Source of the DNA: Bryobacterales bacterium
Lineage (GTDB): Bacteria > Acidobacteriota > Terriglobia > Bryobacterales > Bryobacteraceae
Length of the DNA stretch: 64,000 nt
Assembly (NCBI GenBank): GCA_020847045.1
Contig: JADLCT010000009.1
Coordinates: 1-64,000, forward strand
Direction: 5' to 3'
Part shown: piece by piece, positions 30,607 to 40,021 of the stretch
Layout: every line of letters begins with the position of its first letter
Position numbering within the stretch: position 1 is the first letter of the stretch
Translations under genes and position numbers: made by a program
The notes under the pieces: generated by a model
Database searches by the model: none
Seen by the model: only the letters and a program-made list of their open reading frames with translations
Told to the model about the DNA's origin: nothing

Positions 30607-32207
30607 TGCGCCGGGCCCCTCCGGGCCACGCCTCCGGCAAAGCCAGGCCCTGTCAGCACGCGCCCCGGCCGCGCCCCCGTCACCTTGCCATTCAGAATCA
30701 CCGCTCTGCCGTTCACAATCACATGCTGGAAGCCCACGGCATAGGAGTGCGGCCGCTCGTAGGTCGCCGTATCGCCCGCCACCGCCGGATCGAACACGGC
30801 GATATCGGCCTTCATGCCCGGCCGCAGCACGCCCCTATCGCGCAGGCCAAACCGCGCCGCGGGCAGCGACGACATCTTCCGGACGGCCTCCTCCAGGGAG
30901 ATCGTCTTCCTCTCCCGCACATAGCGCCGCAGCACCCGCGCGAACGCCCCATAGCTGCGCGGATGCGGCATGGTGCGCCCCGGCGCGAGCAGTTCGCCAT
31001 CGCTGGCGATCATCGTGTACGGCGCGCGCAGAAACCGCTCCACATCCGCCTCGTCCATCGCGTGATACACCGCCGAACAACCGCCCTGCAACTGAATCCC
31101 GATCGCCGTCTCGGCCGCGTTCTCCAGCGTCGCTTCGAGCCCGGCCTCGCGCGTCAACCCGGCCAGCGATTTTCCCGCCAGCTTCGGATCGAAGCCGCAC
31201 GCCGCCATCACCACATTCCTCGCGTCACCCGCCCCGCGGCCCTCGCGCAGCACCGCCACCACCTCCGCCTTGATCTTCGCCCGTGTCTCGGGCGCCATCA
31301 GCCGCTCGCGCAATGCCTTCGCCCCTCCCGCCATCGACCACTGCGGAAACATCGCCGACGTGCCCGTCGAGGACGCCGTGTAGGGGTACAGATCCAGTGT
31401 GGCGTCAACGCCGCGCCGCCGCGCCGCATCCACAATCTCCAGCACCTTCGCGCTCCATCCCCACTGCTTTCCCCCCACCACCTTCACATGTGTCTGTTGC
31501 GTCGGCAGTCCGCCCTCCTCGCCAATCCGCACCGTCTCCCGCGCCGAATCCAGTACGCCCTCGGCTTCATTCCGTACATGCGACGTGTGGATGCCGCCGT
31601 AAGCCGCCACCACCTTCGCCAACTCGATCACCTCTTCCACGGGCGCGTAGTTGCCGGGCACATAGAACAGACCAGTGGACATTCCGAACGCCCCATCGAG
31701 CATTGCCTGCCGCACCATTTCTTTCATTTTTTGGATCTCGGCGTCAGACGCTTTCCGATTCTGGGAGCCCATCACGGCGTTGCGCACGCTCCCATGCCCC
31801 ACCATGCTGCCGAAGTTTACCGCCGCCGGCGCCGCGCGCACGCGATCCAGAAATGGCCCCAGCGGAATGGGTGAACTTCCATCCGGCCCTTCGATAATCG
31901 TCGTGATGCCCTGCCGCGTCGAGCTCTCCGCCAGCGGCACGTCGAAGATGCCGCGCCGTCCGTGCGAATGCGTGTCGACAAAGCCCGGCACAACGGCCAA
32001 ACCTCTTGCGTCAATCGTTTGCGCCGCCGCGTGCGGAGCCAGCTTTCCCAAGGCCACGATCGTATCGCCCTGAATTGCGATATCCCCAACAATCCAAGGG
32101 CTTCCCGTGCCGTCGTAGATGCGCCCGTGGCGGATCAACAGGTCATACGGAAGGCTTTGCCCGCTGGCAATGGTAAGAGAGGCGAGAAGCGCGGAAAGAA
32201 TGCGCAC
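30603..32207 (-). CDS. N-acyl-D-amino-acid deacylase (D-aminoacylase), exported
   Basis: 534 aa with a GTG start at 32207 and a short signal peptide (MRILSALLASLTIASG-Q). It belongs to the amidohydrolase superfamily: HSH at 80-82 (GFVDTHSHGRRG), later GIHTSHVRNEAEGVLDS, HVKVVGGKQWGWS and SDGELLAPGRTMPHPRSYGAF, which are the D-aminoacylase signature blocks, and a C-terminal urease-alpha-like beta domain (GMKADIAVFDP). It releases D-amino acids from N-acyl-D-amino acids, probably in the periplasm. It shares a 4-nt overlap with the histidine phosphatase and is divergent from lactate permease and M19 dipeptidase, a setting consistent with salvage of D-amino-acid-containing wall fragments. Confidence 0.85.
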   Translation of the reverse strand: MRILSALLASLTIASGQSLPYDLLIRHGRIYDGTGSPWIVGDIAIQGDTIVALGKLAPHAAAQTIDARGLAVVPGFVDTHSHGRRGIFDVPLAESSTRQGITTIIEGPDGSSPIPLGPFLDRVRAAPAAVNFGSMVGHGSVRNAVMGSQNRKASDAEIQKMKEMVRQAMLDGAFGMSTGLFYVPGNYAPVEEVIELAKVVAAYGGIHTSHVRNEAEGVLDSARETVRIGEEGGLPTQQTHVKVVGGKQWGWSAKVLEIVDAARRRGVDATLDLYPYTASSTGTSAMFPQWSMAGGAKALRERLMAPETRAKIKAEVVAVLREGRGAGDARNVVMAACGFDPKLAGKSLAGLTREAGLEATLENAAETAIGIQLQGGCSAVYHAMDEADVERFLRAPYTMIASDGELLAPGRTMPHPRSYGAFARVLRRYVRERKTISLEEAVRKMSSLPAARFGLRDRGVLRPGMKADIAVFDPAVAGDTATYERPHSYAVGFQHVIVNGRAVILNGKVTGARPGRVLTGPGFAGGVARRGPAQ

Positions 32208-32213
32208 AGAACC

Positions 32214-32219
32214 ATTCTA
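32214..32219 (-). promoter_or_regulatory. -10 element TAGAAT, short-leader promoter
   Basis: On the minus strand TAGAAT ends 6 nt before the GTG start of the D-aminoacylase gene, predicting transcription from or near the start codon. Confidence 0.5.
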
Positions 32220-32340
32220 TCCGCCTGCTCCGGCCGGGCCCGGCGGGAGCACCACTGGCGCGGCTATGCGCGCCTGGCGCATCCAGCGGACAAACTACAC
32301 AGGGGATGTGACGGAACTACACAAGATTGGAGCCGCGCGC

Positions 32341-32427
32341 CTACCGGTTTGTCTTCGGCGAGGAAGACAGCATCGCCAGGAAAAGCCCCAGAATCAAGAA
32401 CCCCGCGATTATGGCTGAGATCATCAT
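32341..32427 (-). CDS. Small single-pass membrane protein, 28 aa
   Basis: 28 codons plus TAG. The sequence starts MMISAIIAG, continues as an uninterrupted hydrophobic stretch (FLILGLFLAML) and ends SSSPKTNR, a single membrane helix with a basic tail, probably N-out/C-in. GGGAG lies about 10 nt upstream of the ATG and CAGAAT further up could be its -10. It stands upstream of the D-aminoacylase gene on the same strand. The pure hydrophobic composition in a high-GC region speaks for a real micro-protein, but nothing else supports it. Confidence 0.45.
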   Translation of the reverse strand: MMISAIIAGFLILGLFLAMLSSSPKTNR

Positions 32428-32766
32428 GGCCAGTCGAACTCCCGTTTAGCGATTCTGATTGCATTCGATGTGCCAAGCCCGCGCCCGGTTGCATCGAACT
32501 GTCCCGGCTGCTTGCGCCGCTAATCCTATCGGCGCTCCCTCTCTACTCCAATAGGCGATTTCTGCCGCCGGCACGGATCAATATCCTTCTTTTTTGCTCT
32601 GCCGGCGCCAAGCAGGTGAATCGTGCATCCGGCGAGCCGGGTCTTTCCCTCAGCCCTCACTCGGGGTTTGGCTATAGGCCCATCAAGGCGCGGTCAGCCT
32701 GGCTCCCGCCCTCTCCCGCCTCGCGGAGGCCGCCCCGGCAATCTCGTATAAACTATCCGCTACGTC

Positions 32767-34380
32767 ATGTGGCCTCAACACTACACTCCGGTTGGCGAAA
32801 GTCTGGCCCTGTCCTCGGTCTGCGCGGCCCTGCCCATCTTCGTTTTGCTGGTCATGATCGGCATCCTGCGCAAGCCTGCCTGGATCGCCGCCATGGCCGG
32901 ACTCGCCGGCGCCCTCATCGTCGCCCTGCTCGTCTATGGCATGCCCGCCGGAACGGCCTTCGCCTCCGTCCTGTATGGCGCCTCGTTCGGGCTGTTCCCC
33001 ATCGGCTGGATCGTCTACTGGGCCATCGTCTTGTACCGCATCACCGTCGAAACCGGGAACTTTGAAATCATCAAAGACTCCATCGGCGGCCTCACCGAAG
33101 ACCGCCGCCTGCAGGCCATGCTGATCGCCTTCGCCCTGGGCGCCTTCATCGAGGGCGCCGCCGGATTTGGCACGCCCGTCGCCGTGGCCGCCGCCATGCT
33201 CACCGGGCTCGGCTTCTCACCCTTCTACGCCGCCTCCATCTGCCTGCTGGCCAACACCGCTCCGGTGGCCTTCGGCTCCATCGGTATTCCCGTTGTCACG
33301 CTGGCCGGCATCACGTCGCTGCCTGTGAACGAACTGAGCGCCTGGGTGGGCCGCATCTGCGCCCCGGTGTCGGTGTTCGTGCCCGCCTACCTCGTGATGG
33401 TCATGGGCGGCGCACGCGCCTTGAAAGGCGTGCTTCCGGCCGCCATCCTGTGCGGAACGGCCTTTGCCGGCACACAGTTCTACGTCTCCAACTACATCGG
33501 ACCGCAGCTCACCGACATCCTCGCCGCACTGGCCGCCATCTTAGTCATGGTGGTGTTGCTGAAGGTCTGGAAGCCCTCCGACACGTTTCACCTTGCCGAG
33601 GAATCCAGCCCGCAGTTGAAGCCCGCTCCGCATGGCGCGGGGCGCACGCTTCTGGCCTGGTCGCCGTATCTCTTCCTGGTCTTCTTCGTTCTGCTCTGGG
33701 GCCAGAAGCCCGTGCAGGAGGTCTTGAACGCCGCCACCACCAAGTTCCCCTGGCCCGGACTCCACGGCATGGTGCAGCGCATGCCGCCCGTGGTGGCCGC
33801 GCCCGCGCCCTATGCCGCCGAATACACCTTCAACTTCCTGAGCGCCGCCGGGTCGGCCTGCATGTTCGCCACGCTCGCCTCGATGCTCGTGCTGCGCGTC
33901 TCCATCGGAAAATATGCCGGCATCCTGGTGGCCGTTGGCAAGCAGCTTTTCTTCTCCATGGTCACCGTCGCCGCCGTCCTGGGACTCGCGTTCCTGATGA
34001 ACTACTGCGGCGCCACCTCCACGCTCGGCCTCGCCTTTGCCGCCACCGGCGCCGCCTTCCCCTTCTTCAGCGCCATGCTCGGCTGGCTCGGCGTCTTCCT
34101 TACCGGCAGCGACACCTCGGCCAACGCCCTGTTCGGCAACCTGCAGGTGGTGACCGCCAACCGTCTCGGACTCGACCCCGTCCTCATGGCCGCCGCCAAC
34201 TCCTCCGGCGGCGTCATGGGCAAGATGATCTCGCTGCAATCCATCGCCGTGGCCGCCGCCGCCACCTCCATGCAGCCCGCCGACGAGTCGCGCCTGTTCC
34301 GCTTCACGCTCCGCCACAGCATCTTTCTGGCCAGCGTGCTCGGCGTGATCACGTTCTTGTATGCTTCCCTGCAAAAGTAG
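32767..34380 (+). CDS. L-lactate permease (LldP/LutP family)
   Basis: 537 aa integral inner-membrane protein with about 13 hydrophobic segments. Diagnostic stretches of the lactate permease family are FALGAFIEGAAGFGTPVAVAAAMLTGLGF, GSIGIPVVTLAGIT and LGVFLTGSDTSANALFGNLQ with ANSSGGVMGKMISLQSIAVA. It takes up L- or D-lactate, and relatives carry glycolate, by proton symport. TATAAACT about 12 nt before the ATG is the likely -10. The stop TAG directly abuts the ATG of the M19 dipeptidase gene, so both are translated from one mRNA. Confidence 0.9.
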   Translation: MWPQHYTPVGESLALSSVCAALPIFVLLVMIGILRKPAWIAAMAGLAGALIVALLVYGMPAGTAFASVLYGASFGLFPIGWIVYWAIVLYRITVETGNFEIIKDSIGGLTEDRRLQAMLIAFALGAFIEGAAGFGTPVAVAAAMLTGLGFSPFYAASICLLANTAPVAFGSIGIPVVTLAGITSLPVNELSAWVGRICAPVSVFVPAYLVMVMGGARALKGVLPAAILCGTAFAGTQFYVSNYIGPQLTDILAALAAILVMVVLLKVWKPSDTFHLAEESSPQLKPAPHGAGRTLLAWSPYLFLVFFVLLWGQKPVQEVLNAATTKFPWPGLHGMVQRMPPVVAAPAPYAAEYTFNFLSAAGSACMFATLASMLVLRVSIGKYAGILVAVGKQLFFSMVTVAAVLGLAFLMNYCGATSTLGLAFAATGAAFPFFSAMLGWLGVFLTGSDTSANALFGNLQVVTANRLGLDPVLMAAANSSGGVMGKMISLQSIAVAAAATSMQPADESRLFRFTLRHSIFLASVLGVITFLYASLQK

Positions 34381-35739
34381 ATGTGGCGCAACAGCGCCGC
34401 CCCAGAGGTTCCATTGCCACGCCTGACGCTCTCTCTCCTGCTCGCCGGACTTCCGGCGCTGCTGCTTTCCTCCGATGACAGCCCCGCCCTGGTGGCGCGC
34501 GCCCGGGCCATCCACGCCCGCGTCCTTACGCTCGATACCCACAACGACATCAACCCCGCCTACTTCACTCCCGAGTGCAACTACACCATGCGTCTCACCA
34601 CGCAGGTGAATCTGCCGAAGATGGCCGATGGCGGAATGGATGTGGCCTTCCTGATCGTCTACACCAGCCAGGGGCCGCTGACGCCGGAAGGCTACGCCAA
34701 GGCTTACAGCCAGGCCATCGCCAAGTTCGACGCCATTCACCGCCTCACCACGGCCATTGCACCGGACCGCATCGGCCTCGCGCTCACGCCCGCCGCCGTC
34801 ATCGCGCTGCACAAGCAAGGCAAACGCGCCGCGGTGATCGGCGTCGAAAACGGCTACTCCATCGGAACCGGGATCGGCCGCGTGAAAGAGTTCTATGAAC
34901 GTGGCGGCCGCTACATGTCGCTCGCCCACAACGGCAACTCGCAACTGGCCGACTCCAACACAGGAGAGCGCCAAGGCTACCTCTATCACAACGGACTGTC
35001 GCCGCTTGGCCGCGAGGTGATCGCCGAAATGAACCGCCTCGGCATGATGGTCGATCTTTCGCACCCCTCCAAGGGCGCCAACCTCGAAGCCTTACGCCTG
35101 TCCCGCGCGCCGGTCATCGCCTCCCATTCCGGCGTCCGCGCCCTGGCCCATAGCAGCCGCAACATGGATGATGAACAACTGCTCGCCCTTAAGAAGAACG
35201 GCGGCGTAATCCAAATCGTCGGCTTCGGCCCATACCTGAAAGATGAGACTCCGGGGCGCGCCGCGGCGCTGTCCAAACTCCGCCGGGAGATGGGCGTGAC
35301 GCGCGTGCGTGCGGCCGGCGTCGAGGCGTCCACACAGCGGTCCTGTCCCCTGGAAGACACGTCCACGCTCTCCGCCGCTCCCGCACCATCGCCAGAAAGC
35401 CTGCTCCCGCCCGCCCGGCGGGAAGAGTACAGGAAGCGTCTGGCTGAGATCGACGCCCACTTTCCCCCCACCGCGCCCGCCAATGTCGCCGACCTGGTGA
35501 ACCACATCGGCTACGCCGTGCGGAAAATCGGCATCAACCACGTCGGCATCGCATCGGACTTCGATGGCGGAGGAGGCATCCAAGGGTGGAACAGCGCCGC
35601 CGACGCGTTCAACGTGACGCTGGAGCTGGTGAAACGCGGCTACACCGAAGAGCAGATTGGCAAGCTGTGGGGCGGGAACCTGCTGCGGGTTTGGGGCGAA
35701 GTGGAACAGGTGGCCAGAAAGCTTCAGACTGGCAGGTAG
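34381..35739 (+). CDS. Membrane dipeptidase, peptidase family M19
   Basis: 452 aa. A signal-like hydrophobic stretch (LTLSLLLAGLPALLLSS) ends near residue 31. The binuclear zinc site of M19 is visible: H54-x-D56 in LDTHNDINP, E156 in GVENGYS, His in SHPSKG and SHSGVRAL, and the Asp of IASDFDGGGGI. The family cleaves dipeptides, accepts D-residues at the C-terminal position and opens some N-acyl-D-amino acids. The gene starts immediately after the lactate permease stop, so a combined role in using lactate and D-amino-acid dipeptides, for example from peptidoglycan, is a reasonable inference. An insertion of about 60 residues (RSCPLEDTSTLSAAPAPSPE) in the middle is unusual. Confidence 0.9.
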   Translation: MWRNSAAPEVPLPRLTLSLLLAGLPALLLSSDDSPALVARARAIHARVLTLDTHNDINPAYFTPECNYTMRLTTQVNLPKMADGGMDVAFLIVYTSQGPLTPEGYAKAYSQAIAKFDAIHRLTTAIAPDRIGLALTPAAVIALHKQGKRAAVIGVENGYSIGTGIGRVKEFYERGGRYMSLAHNGNSQLADSNTGERQGYLYHNGLSPLGREVIAEMNRLGMMVDLSHPSKGANLEALRLSRAPVIASHSGVRALAHSSRNMDDEQLLALKKNGGVIQIVGFGPYLKDETPGRAAALSKLRREMGVTRVRAAGVEASTQRSCPLEDTSTLSAAPAPSPESLLPPARREEYRKRLAEIDAHFPPTAPANVADLVNHIGYAVRKIGINHVGIASDFDGGGGIQGWNSAADAFNVTLELVKRGYTEEQIGKLWGGNLLRVWGEVEQVARKLQTGR

Positions 35740-35747
35740 GCCCGGCT

Positions 35748-36395
35748 TCAGTTCGCGTTCACGATGACGCCCGTCACGGCGCCCGCGCTCAAACGCACGG
35801 TGCCCACCGTGTGGCCCTTTTCCTGGTAGTACAAAACCTCTTGAATCTGGTTTCCCTCGGGAATCACCACACGCGCCACGGGCGTGCCCAGGGAGCCAAA
35901 AACATCCGCGCGGCTGGCGCCTTCGGCGATATTGGTTAATCGCTCCGGGGTGATCGCCCTCCGCGCGGGAACTGCCGGCTGCGCCAGCGTGAACTGCCGC
36001 AGCCAAATCGGCGTGGGCATCCAGTTGGATGCCTCACTCGCCGCACCCCTCAGCGCCAGGGTCCTGACAGGCGTTCTCTGCTTCCGGGCCGCTGCCTCCC
36101 TCTCAAGACGCAGCCGCTCGGCCTCCGCCGCCTGTCGCTTCCGTAACGCTTGCACCTCCTCATCGCTCAGTTCCAGCGTGGGAGGCTCCCCTCTGTTCGC
36201 GGCTTTCCGAGCCGCCGCCCCGGTTTTCCCGAAGATGGCCGTGATGCCGTTGCTCACGTGCTTCCCGGCGGCGGTCCCTGCCACTGTGCCCGCGCCCGCG
36301 GCCACGCCGTACTGCACCATCGACTGCCCCGCTGACTGGGTAGGAATCAGCCAGATCGTGACCACCGTGGTTAGTACCGCGCTTGCCGTACGCAT
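35748..36395 (-). CDS. Hypothetical exported protein with glycine zipper and BamE-like tail
   Basis: 215 aa. Signal peptide MRTASAVLTTVVTIWLIPTQSAG-Q. Next comes a glycine-zipper segment (YGVAAGAGTVAGTAAGKHVSNG), then a charged coiled-coil-like stretch (LSDEEVQALRKRQAAEAERLRLEREAAARKQ). The C-terminal ~65 residues (LTNIAEGASRADVFGSLGTPVARVVIPEGNQIQEVLYYQEKGHTVGTVRLSAGAVTGV) resemble SmpA/OmlA (BamE-like) domains, with the G-x-S-x-x-x-V-x-x-x-L-G-x-P pattern. The likely location is the outer-membrane periplasmic face, but no function can be named. It converges with the M19 gene. Confidence 0.65.
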   Translation of the reverse strand: MRTASAVLTTVVTIWLIPTQSAGQSMVQYGVAAGAGTVAGTAAGKHVSNGITAIFGKTGAAARKAANRGEPPTLELSDEEVQALRKRQAAEAERLRLEREAAARKQRTPVRTLALRGAASEASNWMPTPIWLRQFTLAQPAVPARRAITPERLTNIAEGASRADVFGSLGTPVARVVIPEGNQIQEVLYYQEKGHTVGTVRLSAGAVTGVIVNAN

Positions 36396-36548
36396 GGGCT
36401 TCTCTTGTGTCTCATACTAGAGCCCCCCGGCCGCCCCGCCTACTAGGCTTTCACCTGAGCCGGCTCCATATCTTCCCTGATACGCCCGTACTACGCGCCT
36501 CCCCTCATGTGCGCACTCCCCCCAATCCTGTACACTGTTCAGTTTTGG

Positions 36549-38035
<1,487 letters not shown>

Positions 38036-38039
<4 letters not shown>

Positions 38040-38956
38040 TTCAACGCCTCCTCCCCTTTCTCACCCTCATCGCCCTGTTCGCCGGGCTCTGCATCGCCTC
38101 GCCCCACTTCCTCACCACGACGAACCTCTCCAGCGTCGTCCGGCAAACCGCGGTCATCAATATCATGGCCCTCGGCATGACCATGATCATCATCGCCGGC
38201 GGCATCGACCTCTCGGTCGGCTCCATCCTCGCCATGGGCGGATTGCTCGGCTCCATGGCCATGGAGCGCGGGCTCCCCATCATCCCCAGCGTCCTCGCCG
38301 GCGTCCTCACCGGACTCATCTGCGGCTTCCTGAACGGACTGATGACGACGCAGCTCCGCATCAACCCGTTCATCGTCACGCTGGGCACGCTCGGCATCTA
38401 CCGCGGCGTCGCCCTCATGATCTCCAACGGCCTGCCCGTGCATAACCTGCCGGCCGGCTTCAGCTACCTGGGCGAAGGCGCCATCGCCGGCATTCCCTTC
38501 GTCTGGTTCCTCCTTGTGGTGTGCGCCGCCGCCGTCCACATCCTTCTGGAACACACCAAGCACGGACGCTTCGCCTTCGCCATCGGCTCGAATCCCGACG
38601 CCGCCCTCTACGCCGGCATCCCCACGTCGTTTCATACCGTGACCGTCTACACCATCGGCGGCGCGCTCACCGGACTGGCCGGCATGATCGAAGCCTCGCG
38701 CCTCATGACCGGACAGCCCACCGCCGGACAGGGCTACGAGTTGCAGGCCATCGCCGCGGTCGTCATCGGCGGAGGCAGCCTGCGCGGCGGCGAGGGCACC
38801 GTCATCGGCACCCTTGTCGGCGCGTTCATCATGGGATTGCTCGCCAACGGCAGCGATCTGCTCGGCATCTCGCCCTACCTCCAACAGGCCATCATCGGCG
38901 CCGTCATCATCCTGGCCGTCGCCGTCGATGAGCTGCGCAAGCGCAAACTCGGCTGA
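38036..38956 (+). CDS. Sugar ABC transporter permease, RbsC-type
   Basis: 306 aa integral membrane protein with 8-10 hydrophobic segments. Family markers are MALGMTMIIIAGGIDLSVGS (the BPD_transp_2 motif), LNGLMTTQLRINPFIVTLGTLGIYRG, and GYELQAIAAVVIGGGSLRGGEGTVIGTLVGAFIMGLLANG. It begins at a GTG overlapping the ATPase stop and would form a homodimeric channel with the double-headed ATPase. No rbsB-like substrate-binding gene precedes or follows: the next gene is on the opposite strand. The binding protein must be encoded elsewhere, or the system is incomplete. Confidence 0.9.
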
Positions 38957-38977
38957 GGCGCTCGCAGGCTCGCACGG

Positions 38978-39934
38978 CTACCGGGGCGTCTGCACGGTGA
39001 TGTTCCGGTAGCGGATCACCCCATGGTGGTCGCCCTGCAAGAAGAACGGGCCGGGCTCGCCCTCATTGCTGTCCAGCGCTCCGCCCGTCGGCCCCGGAAT
39101 CTCCACGTTGTCGTGGTACATCTTGCCGTCCCGCACCACGGTCACGCGCCGGCCCACCAGCGTGATGTCGAACGAGGTCCACTGGCCCAGCCCCAGCTCT
39201 GCCTCCGCCGGCGGCGGATAGTGGCTATAGATTGCGCCCATCTCGTGGTCCGGCAGCTTGCCGCCCTCGGTGCCGATCTGCACCTCGTACCGCCCGCGCA
39301 AATAGATGCCGCTGTTGCCATGCTCCGGACAGTTCACCTCGATGTGCAGCTTGAAATCCTGGAACTTCTCCGTCGTCTTCAGATTCGCCGCCCCCGGCCC
39401 TCGGCGTCCTTCCACCTCGGGATTGTCGTTCACCAACTCGCCATCCCGCGCTACCCACTTATTGTTCGACACGTTGCCAATGGGCTCCCATCCCGTCAGG
39501 TCCTTGCCATTGAACAGCGCGCGCGGGGCCGTCCAGGCTTTTGGCATCTTGCGGTCCAGCTTGGGTGCGCGCACGCCTGCCAGCCTCGGCCCGGCGGCAT
39601 CGCCACGCTTCTCCACGCCTGTGAGAGCGTTCTTGCCCGTCTTGCTCAGCTCCCAGCTCACGGCCGGTCCGCGTCCGGCCGGCGATACGGCGATGATCAT
39701 CTTCGCCCCGTCCATCACGGCGCCCTGAACCGGACGCCATCCGCCGCCGCGCGGCTGCACGCGGCCTTCGATCTTGCCGCCCTTGTCCACCAGCTCCATC
39801 CATTGCGGGTACGCCGCGCCGGTGGCCGGAGTCACCGTCATGTCCCACCGGCCCAAAAACGCCTTGGCACTCTGGGCGCTCAACGCCCATGGCAGCGCCG
39901 CCGCAAGCAGGGCCGCGCAAAGTGTTGTCTTCAT
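38978..39934 (-). CDS. DUF1080 (3-keto-disaccharide hydrolase-like) secreted protein
   Basis: 318 aa with signal peptide MKTTLCAALLAAALPWALSA. Residues ~25-115 form a small beta-barrel-like part (FLGRWDMTVTPATGAAYPQWMELVDKGGKIEGRV). From about 135 it is the DUF1080 concanavalin-like domain: ALFNGKDLTGWEPIG, WVARDGELVNDN, FQDFKLHIEVNCPEHGNSGIYLRGRYEVQI, GQWTSFDITLVGRRVTVVRDGK and GPFFLQGDHHGVIRYRNI. Characterised members hydrolyse 3-keto-glycosides, and lineage relatives are abundant in Planctomycetes and Solibacter. It is convergent with the sugar ABC permease. Transcription should start almost at the ATG (see the -10 at 39941-39946). Confidence 0.9.
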   Translation of the reverse strand: MKTTLCAALLAAALPWALSAQSAKAFLGRWDMTVTPATGAAYPQWMELVDKGGKIEGRVQPRGGGWRPVQGAVMDGAKMIIAVSPAGRGPAVSWELSKTGKNALTGVEKRGDAAGPRLAGVRAPKLDRKMPKAWTAPRALFNGKDLTGWEPIGNVSNNKWVARDGELVNDNPEVEGRRGPGAANLKTTEKFQDFKLHIEVNCPEHGNSGIYLRGRYEVQIGTEGGKLPDHEMGAIYSHYPPPAEAELGLGQWTSFDITLVGRRVTVVRDGKMYHDNVEIPGPTGGALDSNEGEPGPFFLQGDHHGVIRYRNITVQTPR

Positions 39935-39940
39935 GTCCTC

Positions 39941-39946
39941 ACTCTA
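39941..39946 (-). promoter_or_regulatory. -10 element TAGAGT, short-leader promoter
   Basis: On the minus strand TAGAGT ends 6 nt before the ATG of the DUF1080 gene. It overlaps the last codon of the panC-tail remnant. Confidence 0.4.
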
Positions 39947-40021
39947 CCGCGGCTCGAACAGAACGTCGCCGGTCAACCGCGCGCCGCCCAGCCAGGCCGG
40001 CGCCAGTACGCGCTCCGGCCC
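39944..40021 (-). pseudogene. Duplicated C-terminal tail of panC (remnant)
   Basis: In the frame next to the end of the acyl-CoA dehydrogenase gene, the DNA encodes GPERVLAPAWLGGARL then TGDVLFEPR and a stop. The true PanC C-terminus reads [16 protein letters not shown] then IDNVGFVPG and a stop: 15 of 25 residues identical, with the same length to the stop. The DNA itself matches over long blocks, including a run of 17 bases. The copy has no start of its own and looks like the leftover of a panC duplication. Confidence 0.6.

Larger units (their letters stand above)
32208..32766. other. Intergenic region, 559 bp
   Basis: Divergent region between D-aminoacylase and lactate permease. It contains a small minus-strand membrane ORF (32341-32427) and the short-leader promoters of both flanking genes. 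No other gene is seen; the rest is GC-rich without clear repeats. Confidence 0.6.
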
